Shown: piece by piece, positions 46,231 to 58,475 of the stretch | Layout of the letters: each line of letters opens with the position of its first letter | Numbering within the stretch: the stretch's first letter is position 1 | Assembly (NCBI GenBank): GCA_030068075.1 | Contig: JAINVK010000527.1 | Location: 124,001 to 188,000 of the forward strand | Source of the DNA: Paguma larvata | Taxonomy: Eukaryota; Chordata; Mammalia; Carnivora; Viverridae | Length of the DNA: 64,000 nucleotides | Direction: 5' to 3' | Translations under genes and position numbers: made by a program | The notes under the pieces: model-generated | Databases searched by the model: none | What the model was told of the DNA's origin: nothing | The model's input: only the letters and a program-made list of their open reading frames with translations

Positions 46231-47193
46231 ATCAAGATGAGATTATCATTAATCCCACCATGTCTGACACAGTGTTAAATCCATAAAGCTAGTATTGAAT
46301 TCCTTTACTTAAATTCTCTCTCTTTTGGTTTCTATGTTGTGATTTGAAACTCCAGGCTCCTAATTCAGCATTAGGAGAGTAAGGCAAGGAAACCTAAGTC
46401 TAAGGATAGATTATATACGGTCAACTCTATGAATTCCAGATGATCCTTGCAGACCCACACTTTCAAGAAATACATTTGGAAAGCCATAGTAATGCATTAA
46501 GCTATCTTTCAAACTGTCTACAACCTTGAAAACAACATAAAGATTAAGTATCATTAATTCTCAGAGAATTGATGTTTTGCTCTGTGCAAAAACCAAGGAG
46601 ACGAGGAATCAGAAAGCTGTTCGCATGTTGCCATGTATCTTTGAATTAAAATATTTTAAAAGACAATTTCAAGGGTTCTTTCAACTTCCCAGTTTTATTA
46701 AGCATTCCCAATTGAGTTGCTTAGTTTGGATGTATTTGTTTATGGTGATAAGAGGCGGATTAGAGGTCAGCAAAGCAGTATTACAAAAGATGATCATGTA
46801 GAACTTTATTTGGTTGCCATAAATAATTGATGAGGAAAATACTTTAATCTCATGAAGTCCATATTTTATGATACTTCTGAATTAAAATAGATCACCCAAT
46901 TATAACGCAATATCAGAGTAATGTGGCTGAATTACGGTTCTAATATTTATAGTTCATAGTTCATTGGCTTTTCTCTTTGGCAAGGCTAATTTTTCTTAAC
47001 TTTTGACGTTATCATTTATGAAGAGCAATACAATTTGCTTTAGCGAGTTTTGTTTCCCATACAGAATTGTAAACAAAGCACTGAGGGAAACTCTTTAGAA
47101 TCAAAGAATGACATTTTCACATAAAGTCAAATATAGTTTAGACAATCTAAAAAGCGTGTATGTGTGAATGTGTTTGTATATGGCTGTGTGTGT

Positions 47194-47226
<33 letters not shown>

Positions 47227-48144
47227 GCTGTTACTGTTGTCTTCCTCAAAGGGGACACTTTAAATTGAAGGAGTTCAATCTTAGGATGGTTTTGATTGCT
47301 TTTTATTTGTTTGTGTTTGTTTTCTTCTTAAATTAGTAAATGCAATGGACGTAACATAGACCAAATAAAAGGAAAGCCTTCCAAAGCAAATTCATTAAAA
47401 TAATTCCCTTTGTACAAAACATTTGCAATATGACAAAACTTTCCAGCGCTTTGGATTTCTTCCTGGGAGTTACGTATATTATAAACTCAGATTGGTTTGG
47501 ATTTTTTACTCAAGAAGTACAAACATTATTCCATTGGTTCAATTTCGTCAGAACACATTTTTCTGGTAGAACTGCCTTTGTGGTTCTTATTTAAAATCTG
47601 GGAGTGACTTCAGTGCTATTAAATGAGGTCTTGGGAAGATGAAAGAGGGAGAAGGGACATGGCAGGGCCGACAAACAAATAATAAAAAGTGATTCTCATA
47701 TCAAGTCTTGTATATCAATACAATAATAATTTATTATTAAAGGTGTTTCTACTTTTCAAAAAAAATTTTGACACACCATTTTTGGTGTTGCTAAAAATTA
47801 TTTTACAAAGTATGAAAGAATATTAAACTTATTACTTCATAATCTCATATAATTTTTGGCCAAATACAAAATTATGCATACTGATCACCCATTCTGTCTG
47901 TCAGACCAAGTTCTTTCTGCCATTTATTCCTTTTAAAAAACCATGTCCTCCCTCAAATTAGAGAAGGTACACTACAAAGAATATTCAAAATTCCAAAAGG
48001 TAAGGGTTTGTCTTTCTATTCTTGGTACCAACACTTAGCAGTGCTTATAGTACTGACTCTATCTTTGGCCCTCCACCTTGTTCATGCTTGCTCAGTGACC
48101 TCTCTTGGGGCTAAAGATTCCAGTCTCTTCAGAGATTAATATAA
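46231..48144. other. unique sequence, no gene seen
   Basis: AT-rich. The 74-codon frame at 46577-46801 carries no recognisable domain. Confidence 0.4.
47181..47226 (+). repeat. (TG)n microsatellite
   Basis: About 20 TG units with one TATG interruption, preceded by degenerate TG-rich sequence from 47155. Also Z-DNA prone. Confidence 0.95.
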
Positions 48145-48145
48145 A

Positions 48146-48598
48146 TGTCTTAGGGGGGATAAAACAAGAAGAAGAAGAAGAAATGCCTGCCAAGGCCAGG
48201 GTGGGGAGAGGCATGTTTTGGCTTCCATAAATCTGTTAGAGATAACATAGCCTTTCCTCTCTCTGACACACAGGTGGTGTCACAGGATCTAATTGAATGG
48301 TGGCTGTCAGGTGCATGCAAGCTCTTTGAGGTGTGTGAGAACCTCCTGGTCTCACAACAGTGCCCTCTAGCATGCCCCTTCATTCTATAAAATCTGTGGA
48401 CTAAGGTCCAGATTTTGCGGAGAATAACTAGGTAGCTGCTGTGATTCCTCCTTCGCCCCATCCACTCTGTCAGTAAGTTACCCTGAATAAAACTCTGTGT
48501 AAACTGTTACGGAGTGGTCTGCTTCATTTTCTGGTCTCAAAGTGCCTTCTCAGTTTGGGGGATGCTTTACTGTGTCTCTTCCGCCTCCTAACACAACA
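48146..48598 (+). mobile_element. solitary LTR-like element
   Basis: A possible TG start (48146), a TATA-like TTCTATAAAATC near 48385-48396, and a poly(A) signal AATAAA at about 48486-48491 followed by a T-rich, GT-containing stretch give an LTR layout. A (GAA)n run is at 48170-48182. The 103-codon minus frame over it is accidental. There is no partner LTR and no clear target duplication. Confidence 0.4.
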
Positions 48599-48666
48599 GT
48601 GCCTAGAAGCCCGCGTATAACCTAGTAGGTGATCTATGATTCAGAAATATTCATTTAACTGAATTT
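48599..48666 (+). mobile_element. LINE-2 3' end fragment
   Basis: CAGTGCCTAGAAGCCCGCGTATAACCTAGTAGGTGATC (starting near 48597) matches the L2 end CAGTGCCTGGCACATAGTAGGTGCTCAATAAATATTTGTTGAATGAA. Confidence 0.55.
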
Positions 48667-48677
48667 AAAGAACCACA

Positions 48678-48879
48678 CGGCTGCCTGCGTGGCTCAGTCA
48701 GTTAAGCACCAATTTTGCTCAGGTTATGATCTCATGGTTCTTTGGGGAGTTCAAACTCTGCATGGGGCTCTCTGCTGATGGCACGGAGACTGCTTCGGAT
48801 CCTCTGTCCCCCCTCTCTCTGTCTCTTCCTTACTCATTCTCCTTCTCGAAAATAAGTAAACATTAAAAAAAAATAAAAC
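48678..48879 (+). mobile_element. diverged SINEC-type SINE
   Basis: GGCTGCCTGCGTGGCTCAGTCAGTTAAGC forms the head. The middle is diverged (TTTGGGGAGTTCAAACTCTGCATGG). The target duplication AAAGAACCACA is exact (48667-48677 and 48880-48890). Confidence 0.92.
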
Positions 48880-49029
48880 AAAGAACCACAGATTTCAAGT
48901 TAACTTTTTTAAATGGGTTCCAATTGGTAATTTGTGACAGTATGAGTGGGTATATCTAAATTTTGACCTAGGATTCTATATTTCTTGCCTAGACTGCTCA
49001 GGGTGGGTTATACAACTCTCCTCTGGGAT

Positions 49030-49215
49030 GCCAGGGTACTCTGCCTTGCTTTCACAGCCTGCTTCGCAGCACAATTTCATTCCCTACTCTATCTCACAGG
49101 TACAGGCTATAACCTCCTTGGTTGCAGAAACTGTGTCCCATTTATGCTGTGTCCTTAGTCCCTTTTACAGTTATTCTAATGAAGCAGAAACTCAGTCTTC
49201 GTTATATGAATGAAT
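49030..49215 (+). mobile_element. LINE-2 3' end fragment
   Basis: CAGGCTATAACCTCCTTGGTTGCAGAAACTGTGTCCCATTTATGCTGTGTCCTTAGTCC matches the L2 3' UTR segment GACTGTGAGCTCCTTGAGGGCAGGGACTGTGTCTG, then TGTATCCCCAGTGCC. Confidence 0.6.
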
Positions 49216-50384
49216 TGTATGCTTTTAAGACAGAGAAGGTAGTGAGTTTCTGAGAAGGGGGCTGACCCATTCAGCTGAGTCTTTGGACTTGCTACATCAA
49301 TAATCCTGTGCACAGGCAGTACCGTTCCAAACGATAAAGCTGAAGTCCTCTGAGATGCTGAGGTGTTGTAAGGACAATTAGATAAAATGATATACTCAAA
49401 GGGAATATTTATTATAAGATCTGGAGCACAGTGGTGGTGAATGATAGGAACACAGGCATGTGTGCAATACGCGCGCTATAGATGCACTTAGCGTATGTAT
49501 GGAAATGAATCATAAACCTGGATAGCTCCTTTTCCATTATCCGTCTACAAACTGGTTATGATGATACTGACGTAATTAGATGCAAGTAGACATTATCAAA
49601 ACACTATTGGCTTTAAAACTTTACAAAAATACCCCTCGCAAAGTATGAAATATATATTTTATGATTCAAAGAACTAGTAATTCCTTAGAGATACACCAAC
49701 GACCTTAAACTTGTAGTTGATGCAAAAGGAAAGTAGGCGGCCCTCTGAAAGTGTTTATAATCTCAGCGGCTTTACCTAAAACCAAAGAACAAGAGTTAAA
49801 CCTTAAATGGCGATTATAAACATTAAAGGCATTTTGAAAGAAAGGATATGAATGTGGTTTGGAGGATCCAGAAATGGGATCTGTGTAGAAAAGAGAGCTT
49901 GATTTCAGTAGAAAAGAAAGGCCAGGTTTCAGATATTCCAAAATAAGTTAGATGGGATTCCTGACTGGGAAGAAGGGTTGAGCTCAGACACTGCTCTGAG
50001 AAGAGGTATGTCACATGCTGGAGACAAAGTTGTGGAGGTCAAATTTTAAATGATACTATGGAGCTAGCAGCGGGAAGGGGCGGAAGAGGGAAATTCTATG
50101 AAGTTTGGATAGGACACAGAATCACAGCGATATTCTGAGATCTTGAAGAACCTAAGGAAACCAGTGTGTCTTACAACACTTGTTCTGGAAACGGTCCCCA
50201 GGATGTTTGTACAGATGATGAAACTGTTTCAGAGATGAGATACTGCTGCAGTCACCCTGTGTTTCAGTATCGAAGCCCAGGGCCAGAATAGGGGGATGAG
50301 TAAGAATCAAACTGGACTAAGGTTTTAACAGAACAAATAAAAAACACTTACTATGAAAATCCAAGCTGAAAAAAAACAGAGATT
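49216..50384. other. unique sequence, no gene seen
   Basis: No element recognised. The purine-rich stretch 49850-50100 yields overlapping minus frames (63 and 78 codons) without motifs. Confidence 0.4.
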
Positions 50385-50399
50385 AGAAACCAGACATCA

Positions 50400-50615
50400 G
50401 GGGCACCTGGGTGGCTCAGTCAGTTAAATGTCCGACTTCAGCTCAGGTCATGATCTCGTGGTTTGTGAGTTCGAGCCCCAAGTCGGGCTCTGTGCTGACA
50501 GCTCAGAACCTGGAGCCTGCTTTAAGTTTCTGTGTCTCCTTCTCTTTCTGCCCCTCCCCTGCTTGTGCTCTGTCTCTCTGTTTAATAAACATTAAAAAAT
50601 TAAAAAAAAAAAAAA
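50400..50615 (+). mobile_element. SINEC_Fc-type SINE
   Basis: A near-consensus copy with a 15-base target duplication AGAAACCAGACATCA (50385-50399) and AGAAACAGGACATCA (50616-50630). The 146-codon frame starting at 50411 is SINE plus flanking DNA. Confidence 0.95.
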
Positions 50616-50630
50616 AGAAACAGGACATCA

Positions 50631-51305
50631 ATGTTTTCAGCTGGAAAATCGATAAAATGGCTATTATTCTGGAGACAAAAATTTCTTCCAGTTTAGTCTC
50701 TTTTTATTGCAGCTTAAATAAAATGGATTATTTCTTATTACCTGCATGCTTCATTTCCAAATGCCATTTCCCAATCAGAAATCAGAAGCCTGACTTCATT
50801 TTTCAAATACTTACATTTTTCAAATACTTTTCAAAAATTCAAGATTTTTAATACATAATGTCCAGGTCCACATGGAATTTCCTTATGGTAAACAACAACA
50901 AAATTGCCATATTTAATAAGCCACTTGTATGGATAATCAGATTAATTATATATATTTTCTCAAAGTTTGAGTTCTATCTCCAATAATAATGGCCAGATAA
51001 AAAGAATTTGATAAGCCTCTCAGAAGACTAACACAAAAATAGCATATGGCTATTCATGAATATTGAGCTATTAGTACCCAAACAAAGACAGCGTTAGAAT
51101 GAAGTGTTCTTATTTCCTAGTTCTCAGTTGTGCAGGGCTGAAAATCCACTCCAGGGAGGGTGGGGCTTGCAAAAAGAAAAAGAAAGGACTGTGAGATGCA
51201 AGTTTGTTGCATGCTTTTTAAAAATTGCTTGAAAATTGATTTTAACATTGAAATTAAAGTAAAATACCAGTATTAGTAAGATAAAATGGGTTATAAAGAA
51301 TATGG
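50631..51305. other. unique AT-rich sequence
   Basis: No gene or repeat family recognised. A short direct repeat CTTACATTTTTCAAATAC/CTTTTCAAA lies near 50810-50833. Confidence 0.4.
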
Positions 51306-51307
51306 AT

Positions 51308-51535
51308 CCCAAAATCAGATCACCTGATTCTGAGTTCTGGTCTCTATGTAACTCAGTAGGTCTGTGACCCTGGACTACCTACATAGCTTTTCCAACCTGT
51401 TTTCCTCTGTATGAAATGAGCATAATAGTTTTACTTTCATGATATACATGTCGTAAGTACGAAGGAATTTCTTCCATATAATGCTCTTAATACATAAGGT
51501 CTAACACAGAGTACATACTCAATTTTGAAACATTT
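51308..51535 (+). mobile_element. MIR SINE remnant
   Basis: CACCTGATTCTGAGTTCTGGTCTCTATGTAACTCAGTAGGTCTGTGACCCTGGACTACCTACATAG, then TTTTCCTCTGTATGAAATGAGCATAATAG, and CTAACACAGAGTACATACTCAA follow MIR from B box to 3' end. Confidence 0.75.
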
Positions 51536-51559
51536 TTAAAAGAGAGAATTCCTATTTAA

Positions 51560-52195
51560 AAAAAAAGAGGATTGTCTGTATTTCTATTTTTAATTTTTTG
51601 AAGAACCTCCATACTGTTTTCCACAGTACTTGAACCAAATTGCTTTACCACCATGATATGGGAGCATGAAGGTTCCTTTTTCTCCACATCCTCACCAACG
51701 CTTGTCATTTCTTGTCTTCTTGATACTAGCCATTCTGACTAATGTGACATGATACTTATTGTGGTTTCGATTTGCATTTCCCTGACGGATTAGTGACCTT
51801 GTGTATTTTTTCATGTGTCTGTTGGATACCTGTATGTCTTCTTTGGAAAAATGTCTATTCAGGTCCTCTGTTCATTTTCTAATCAGATAATTTGGGGAGT
51901 TTTTTTGGTGTTGAGTTGTATAAGTTCTTTATATATTTTGGATATTAACCCCTTATCAGATATATCATCTGCAAACATCTTCTCCCATTCAGCAGGTTGT
52001 TTGTTTGTTTCTTTTGCGGTGCAAAAGCTTTTTATTTTCACATAGTCTTCATATTTTTTTTTTTGCTTTTGTTTCCCTTGCCTGAAGAGACATATGCATA
52101 AATATGTTACTAAGTCTTTAATCCATTTTGAGTTTATTTTTGTGTATGGTGTAAGAAAGTGAACCAGTTACAAGTATCCACATATTCCATATTTA
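51560..52195 (-). mobile_element. LINE-1 ORF2 C-terminal region (carnivore-type)
   Basis: The plus strand is reversed L1. GAAGAACCTCCATACTGTTTTCCACAGT (51600-51627) is the complement of the segment encoding the WKTVW region. TTTATATATTTTGGATATTAACCCCTTATCAGATATATCATCTGC (51929-51973) is the complement of the ...[20 protein letters not shown] region. It is less decayed than the other minus-strand L1 pieces, but frames are still broken. Confidence 0.85.
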
Positions 52196-53440
52196 CCATT
52201 TCCATTATTCTTCCTTTTTTGGTATAAATCCACATTTCCATCTGGCATCACTTTCCTTCTTCCTGAAAGACTTCCTTTACAATTTCCCGTACAGCAGGCC
52301 TACTGGTGGATAAATTCTTTTAGCATTTGTATGTCTGAAAAAATCATTTACATTGTCTTTATTTTTAAAATGTATTTTTGGTTGGTACAGATTCCAAGAG
52401 ATTTTCCTTTCATCTTTAAATATGTTGCTTCACTTTTATCAGACCTGTACTGTTTCCAAACTAAGTCTGTTGTCATTGTTTTCTCTATTCCTCTGTATAT
52501 ATTATATCTTTCTTCTCGGGTTGTTTGTAACATTATCTGTTTATCATTAATTTAAGCCAATTGGTTATGATGTGCTTTAGTGGAATTGTATTCATGTTTC
52601 TGGTACTTGGTATGTGTTAATTTTCTTGATCTGTTGAATTTCAGTTTTCATTAAATCTGGAAAACTTTGAGTCTTATTTCTTCAAAGACTTATTTTCTCT
52701 GTCCTTCAGGAAATTCACACACATATTTGGCCACTTGAAGTTGTCTCACAGCATACTGAGGCTCTATTTATTATTATTATTAATCATTGTTACTGTTATT
52801 ATTTAGTCTTGTGTTTCATTTGGCATAATTTTGCTGCTCTGTCTTCAAGTTTACTAGTCACTTTTTCTGTAGTGTCTAATTGTTTGTTAATCCATTTGGT
52901 GTGGTTTTCATATTAAATGTCAGTAGTCTTAATAATTATGAATTCAATTTTAGTCTTTATCATACATTGCACATGTCCCCCTAACAGAATGATACTTTTC
53001 TCTACATTCTTGAATCTATCTAATACAGCTATAATAACTAATTTAATGTCCTTGCATACTATGTTATTATCTGTTTCTTATGTATTTCTATTGATTTTTT
53101 TCAATATATCTTCTAGTTTCTTGCTTCTTTACATGCCTGATAATTTTTGTTTGGTTGTCAGGTACTGTTTATTTTATTTTGTTGGATGCTGGATACATTT
53201 AATCCTTTTAAATATTCTTTATCTCTGTCCTGAAATGCAGTTAAATTCTGTAGAAACTGTTTTATCCTTTGGAGATTTGCTTTTAAGCTTTATAAGGTAG
53301 AGCCATAGCAACTTCTCATTGGCTAATTTTTTGATCTGGTATGGAAGCACTACTATTCCTCGGGTTTTTCTAATGTGTTTTTTGATATGGATACGTTTCC
53401 CAACACTTGATTACAAATTTTAAACATAAAAAAAACTAAA
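52196..53440 (-). mobile_element. old LINE-1 (L1M-type) remnant, copy E
   Basis: Reversed L1 landmarks: GTACAGCAGGCCTACTGGTGGATAAATTCTTTTAGC (52288-52323), GGTTATGATGTGCTTTAGTGG (52563-52583), ACTTGAAGTTGTCTCACAGCATACTGAGGCTC (52733-52764) and TCTTTACATGCCTGATAATTTTTG (53123-53146). The 127-codon frame (52917-53300) is antisense L1, not a gene. The same L1 region recurs at 54540-55740. Confidence 0.8.
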
Positions 53441-53768
53441 AAATGTTTATAGTGAGTAACTATATATCTACAATCAATATATTCTATGATTACCATTTAT
53501 AACATAGAGCGAGATGTATTCATCCATCTATCCACCTCTCATTCCATCTGAAGTTTACTTTATTTGATATTAATCTAGCCACTCCTGCTTTCCTTTGATT
53601 AGTTTTTATTGTATATCCTTTTCCATCCTTTAAACATCAATGTAGATACTGTTATATTTGAAGAGAGTTTCTTGTAGACAGGATATTATTTAATCCATCT
53701 GCCAATCTCTCTCCTTTAATTTGTGTTGACCATTTACATTAAATTGAATTTTTGACATATTAAGTTTT

Positions 53769-53973
53769 ATTTTTTATTATTTATTTTTATTTCTGAGAGA
53801 GAGAGAGAGAGGGAGAGAGAGACAAGAGAGGGAGGAACAAAGAGAGAATCCTAAGCAGGCTCTGCACTGTCATCCCAGAGCCCGATGGAGGCTCCAACTC
53901 CCAAACCATGAGATCATGACCTGAGCCGAAACCAAGAGCTGGACGCTTAATCAATTGAACCACCAGATTCTCC
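53769..53973 (-). mobile_element. SINEC-type SINE
   Basis: A reversed copy with a (GA)n domain (53797-53831) and diverged end CAATTGAACCACCAGATTCTCC. Flanks TTGACATATTAAGTTT (53753-53768) and TTGATATATTAATTTT (from 53974) are a worn target duplication within L1. Confidence 0.9.
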
Positions 53974-55313
53974 TTGATATATTAATTTTTTAGTCTGACT
54001 TTCTATTTTTAGTTTTCTGTATACTCTCTCTGTGTTTTGTTGTTGCTGTTGTCGTTATTGTTGTTCTTTTGTTTGCTTTTTCCAGCATTTCTATTAGCTA
54101 GTTGGAAATTTTTTAAATTTCCAATTTGCTTTTTCTATAGTATCTCTGAGTGTATTTCTTTGTATAATTTTTAGTTTTTGCTTCAGGTGTTCCACTATAT
54201 ATACATAACTTATCTCAGTCTATTGGGGTCAACATTTTATCAGTTCAAGTGTAGAAACTCCATATCCCATTACCTTCTCCTGTATATAACTGACTTAAAA
54301 ATTTCATTTACATATATTGAGAACCACACCAAAGATTGTTATAAATTTGCTTCAACTGTTGTTACTTGTAACTTAGAAAACTCAAGAAAACAACGAAATT
54401 GTGTTTTTCTATTGTATTTTTCCATATATTTGCTCTTTGAGTTGTTCTTTCTTCTTTCTGATGTTTCAAGACTTTTTTTCTTAACCATGTGCTTTAGGTT
54501 TAGATTTCTTTTAGCCATTCTTTTAAAATAGATATAATGGTGACAAATTATTTTAGTTTTTTCTCATCTGAAAATATCTTGATCTCCTCTTCATTCCTGA
54601 AGGCTGTTCCCTACGGATATAGAATTTTGATTTGACAGTTCTCTTCTTTCAATATTTGAAAAATGTGATGCTACTTCATTCTGGCCCTCCATACTTTATT
54701 ATAAAACCTTTGCTGTCACTTGAATTGTTTTTACTCTACAGGTAAGATGTCATTTTTCACTCACTGTTTTCTCTATCACTAGTTTTCATAAGTTTGACTA
54801 TGATGTATCTTGGCATTTTTTTTTTAATCCTGTTTGGGGTATGCTCAGCTACTTGAATCTGTGGTTTAAGTCCTTTGGCAAGTTTGAGAAATTTTCAGTT
54901 ATTATTTTATTGAATACATTTTCATCCCAACCCTCTTTCTCCTCTCCTTTTGGAATTCAGATGACGCAAATGATGGACCTTTTGTTACGGTTCCACAAAT
55001 CCCTGAGGTTTCGTGATTTTTTTTTCCCCCCCAGTTACTCTTCTCTCCATTGTTCAGACTGAACAATATCTATTATCCTAAATTCAACTTCACTGGTTGT
55101 TTCCTCTATTCCCTCCATTCTGATGTTGGGCATAATCATTGAGGATTGATTCCTTGTTGTATTTTTATTTCTAAAGTTTCCATTTGCTTCTTCTTCATGT
55201 ATTCTATTTCTTTTCTGAGAATTTCTATATCGTAGCTAAAATTTTATTTTTTCTTCATTTGTTTAAAGTGTATTCATAATTGTTCACTGAATCAATTTCA
55301 TAATGGTTGTTTT

Positions 55314-55543
55314 TTTAAAAAAATTTAATGTTACCTTATTTTTGAGAGAGAGTGAGAAAGAGAGCACACGCGTACACAGGTGGGGGAGGGGCAGAGAGCG
55401 AGGGAAACATAGAATCTGAAGCAGGATCCAGGTTCTGAGCTGTCAGCACAAAGCTGGACAGAAGGCTCATACTCAAGAACCCTGAGATCGTGACATGAGC
55501 CAAAGTTATGCTTGTAACTGACTGAGCCACCCAGGCATCCCAT
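55314..55543 (-). mobile_element. SINEC_Fc-type SINE
   Basis: The reversed copy ends ACTGACTGAGCCACCCAGGCATCCC. The target duplication ATAATGGTTGTTTT is exact at 55300-55313 and 55544-55557. The CACACGCGTACAC run near 55365 is unusual for this domain. Confidence 0.94.
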
Positions 55544-56429
55544 ATAATGGTTGTTTTAAAATCCTTTTCCAATAATTCTAACAGCTATAGGATTTTTTTG
55601 ATTGCTTTCTCTCATTCAAGTTTAGATATTTCCAGGTTTTGGTATGAGGAGTGATTTTCAAATAAAACCTGGGCATTTTGGGTATTATTTTATGAGACTC
55701 TGGATCTTAATCAAGTATTTTGTTTTGGTGTCCTTCCTCTGATTCCACTCCAGCGAGTAGAGGGGATGCCTCCTCGCTTCTGCCAGATGGAACAATGGAT
55801 AGAAATACAGGTCCCCTACTTGGGACTCTATCGATACCCTGGAGCCTATACCCACATGGCCTATTCTGACACTATAAGGAGGTGGTCATGAAAGTTCTGA
55901 ATCTTCAGAAGACTTCCTCGCATACTACCCCAACACCCCACTATGAGGGGTGGATGTCTAAGCTCCCTACTGGTTTCCACTGACACTATGCAGGAGCAGC
56001 TTTGTTTACCACCCAGTGGAGGGTAAATGCCCCCGTCCCTACTGAGCCTTCTCTAACACCCCCAGTGGAGCGTTAGAGCACCTCATTATAGCCTGACAAT
56101 GGTAGATATCCAGTCTCTTCACTCAGCATTTGCTGCTGGGAGTGTAAATGGGGCCACTGTTTTTCTATGATGTTCGATTTGCATCCAACAGTTATCTATT
56201 TTAGCAGACTGTCCCTTTCCTGGTCTTTTAGTTACAGAGAACAGACTTTTGTTGGGCTTTGTTTTGTTGTGCTCATTGGTATTTCCAGGTTGCTGGCTTC
56301 TCCGGCACTCAGACCAAGATTGATGAGGCAAAAAGAAATCTTAGGGAACCTAACACATGCTGTTCCTTAGATCCCGAGATATTAAACCAGTCTGTCTCTT
56401 CTTGTATCATCTGCTTTGAAATATGGCTA

Positions 56430-56700
56430 TGAAATTAATGTACAAGTAAGCCAATATGGCTTAATACAAGATGAGAGGCCAAGTGTAGAACTTACATGTC
56501 CAAAATATGAAGTGAGGTCATCTTGGACCTTCCAAACCTACTGACCCTTCCAGATGAACGTAGCTGCATGAACCCAGGTGAATCAAGCAGGGAACCACTC
56601 AGTCAACTGGCAGAATCATAAGAAATGGAACAACTAGTTGTTAACGGCCACTACGTTTTAGAAAGGTGTTTTTTTTTTTTTTTTGAAATAACTGAATCAT
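56430..56700 (+). mobile_element. LTR 3' portion (ERVL-MaLR-like)
   Basis: CAACTAGTTGTTAACGGCCACTACGTTTTAGAAAGGTG (56632-56669) corresponds to AATGGTTGTTGTTTTAAGCCACTAAGTTTTGGGGTGG of MaLR LTR ends. Upstream CTTGGACCTTCCAAACCTACTGACCC and CAGAATCATAAG fit the same element. It ends in a 16-base T run. Confidence 0.5.
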
Positions 56701-57944
56701 TGGTCATACTATAATAACACCCATAAAATTGTGGTTCCTGGCATTCAGAAAGAAATTCTATGAGTTCTACAAATTCTTGGGAAATATAAAACAAGTTGTG
56801 GTACTGTCGTGTTCATTAGGATATTCTTTATGTTTTTATAGAAATGATAGGACATTGAGGAGAAGCATCATATTTTTAAATGTTATGCATTTTAATATTG
56901 AGCAATACATCATTGCAGTGTTGGTTTCTTTATTCCTTTATTTTCCCCCTTAAAAAGAGAGCTTCTCTGCCCCAGAAGGAGCTTCATTGTTGTAAACTAT
57001 CCATACTTCTTTCCACCCCATTTGCACAAGTATACTGCCTTTCTAAGAACAAGAAGAAAATGGAAGACTACCAACTAGGATGCTTTTCTTAGGATACATT
57101 CCCAAGAACAACCTGGGCTCATTTGTGGAAGCAGCCAAAAAGGAAAGCCCCATGTTGGGAACTGGATGGGGTAATGGAAGAAAAAGTATGCCCCAATGGA
57201 AGAGTCCACAAAGCTCTTAGATGCTGCGGGTTTTTGTGCAGATGGGCACCTTGATACAAGGATGCTCTGTGCTTGTTTAGTCTTTTTTTTTTCTTTTTCT
57301 CTTTTTTTTTTACTTGTAGAAAAAGGAAGAATTGTTCACCTCTGTGGAGGATGGGATAGGGGGCATTATCTGTTATAAGCTCTGGAGTCTCTTTAGTTCT
57401 TACCACAGGAATTGTTACTAAATGAAGTATAGAAATTAATGGCCCTCCAAATGGTCAGAAATTTCATTCTTTTACTAACAGTTAGTAATACAACATAAAG
57501 CAATGGCAAATGCCAGTGAAGGGAAGACCATATTGTACAGACTACTGAGTTTTGCTGGCACCCAGAAATGTTATGAATTACTGTAGTAATAGAAGCCAAT
57601 GTGGCATATGGTACGTGGCATATTTTTAAATGTTACACATTTTAATTTTGGGCAAAAGTTCACTGCAGTGCCTGTTTCTTCTCTCCTTTTTTTTTTTCTT
57701 GAAAACAGACCCTCTCTCCATAGCTGAAGAGTACCAATTGTAAGATGCCAATACTATGTTACATTAATTGGCATCCTTTATAAAATATCTCAATTTAGTT
57801 AACAGACCTAAAGTATACATCTAAGAGTTATAAAATAAGAGAAGACTGTGAGTGTTTGTTATATAAATATACATACCAAACACACATACACGGAGACATA
57901 CATGTCGATATTTCAATGTGTTGTATGTGTGTTCCTAGTGATAG
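56701..57944. other. unique sequence with an imperfect repeat pair
   Basis: No gene recognised. The segments 56869-56945 and 57619-57695 are similar to each other (CATATTTTTAAATGTTA, then CATTTTAAT, TTG, GCA, CACTGCAGTG). T runs occur at 57285-57311 and 57686-57697. Confidence 0.5.
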
Positions 57945-58475
57945 AACAATGGCTATTATGTCAGCTATCTTTGGATGCACAAAAAATAACAATTTAATGA
58001 TTTAAGATAAAAATGTTATTATTTCCTATGAGTCTATGGGTTAGCTGGATGGTTTACGATTTATCTGATTTATGCCAGCTTGTGTGATATTTATGGTGAA
58101 CAGGAGTCTCAGCTGGGGTCGCATGGCTTAGGATGGTCTCACACACATCTGTTGTTGGAAGACTGATTAATCTAGGGAGTCTCAGCTGCAATGGCTCATT
58201 TCTGGTCCATGTGATCTCTTATCCTCCAACAGGCTGTCCTGAACTTCTTCGAGTTGTGGCCCTTGGATCCAAAAGAGCAGCAAGAAAATATAAACCCCCA
58301 TTCTGAAGAATATTTGAGCCTCTGCTTGCATCACTTTTATCAATGTACTATGATCAGAAAAAATTACATGGCCAAAGTTTGATTCAAAAAGTGGAGAAAT
58401 GGATTCCACTTCTTGAATGTGGAGGAGTTGCCAAATATTCTGACAATTTTGCAATCTACCACAGCTGTGACCTTT
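57945..58475 (+). mobile_element. MLT1-like LTR (ERVL-MaLR)
   Basis: AGTCTATGGGTTAGCTGGATGGTT, then CAGCTGGGGTCGCATGGCTTAGGATGGTCTCAC follows the MLT1 5' part. GAGCCTCTGCTTGCATCACTTTTA, AATTACATGGCCAAAGTTTGATTCAAAAAG and ACAATTTTGCAATCTACCACA match its 3' part. The 90-codon minus frame here is accidental. No internal viral genes remain. Confidence 0.65.

Larger units (their letters stand above)
53530..56360 (-). mobile_element. old LINE-1 (L1M-type) remnant, copy F
   Basis: It starts with TTTGATATTAATCTAGCCACTCCTGCTTTCCTTTGATTAG (53551-53590) and continues with GTTTCTTGTAGACAGGATATT. It then repeats the region seen in copy E: TTTGACTATGATGTATCTTGGC (54794-54815), and ACAGCTATAGG to TATGAGACTCTGGATC (55580-55706). 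It finishes with a GC-richer stretch (55740-56120) of the kind found toward the L1 5' side. SINEs at 53769 and 55314 interrupt it. Frames of 70-117 codons within it are antisense noise. Confidence 0.75.

Noticed and set aside
50411..50851. The 146-codon open frame, the longest in the window
   Set aside because: It starts in a SINE head and runs through its tail into flanking AT-rich DNA. The same MAQSVKCPTSAQVMIS-type peptide appears in several other SINE copies (11504, 12139, 45607, 61510).
52917..53300. 127-codon hydrophobic frame
   Set aside because: It is the antisense of an old L1 segment. The apparent membrane segments come from T-rich sequence.
54178..54531. 117-codon hydrophobic frame
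   Set aside because: It lies inside minus-strand L1 copy F, and the frame is accidental.
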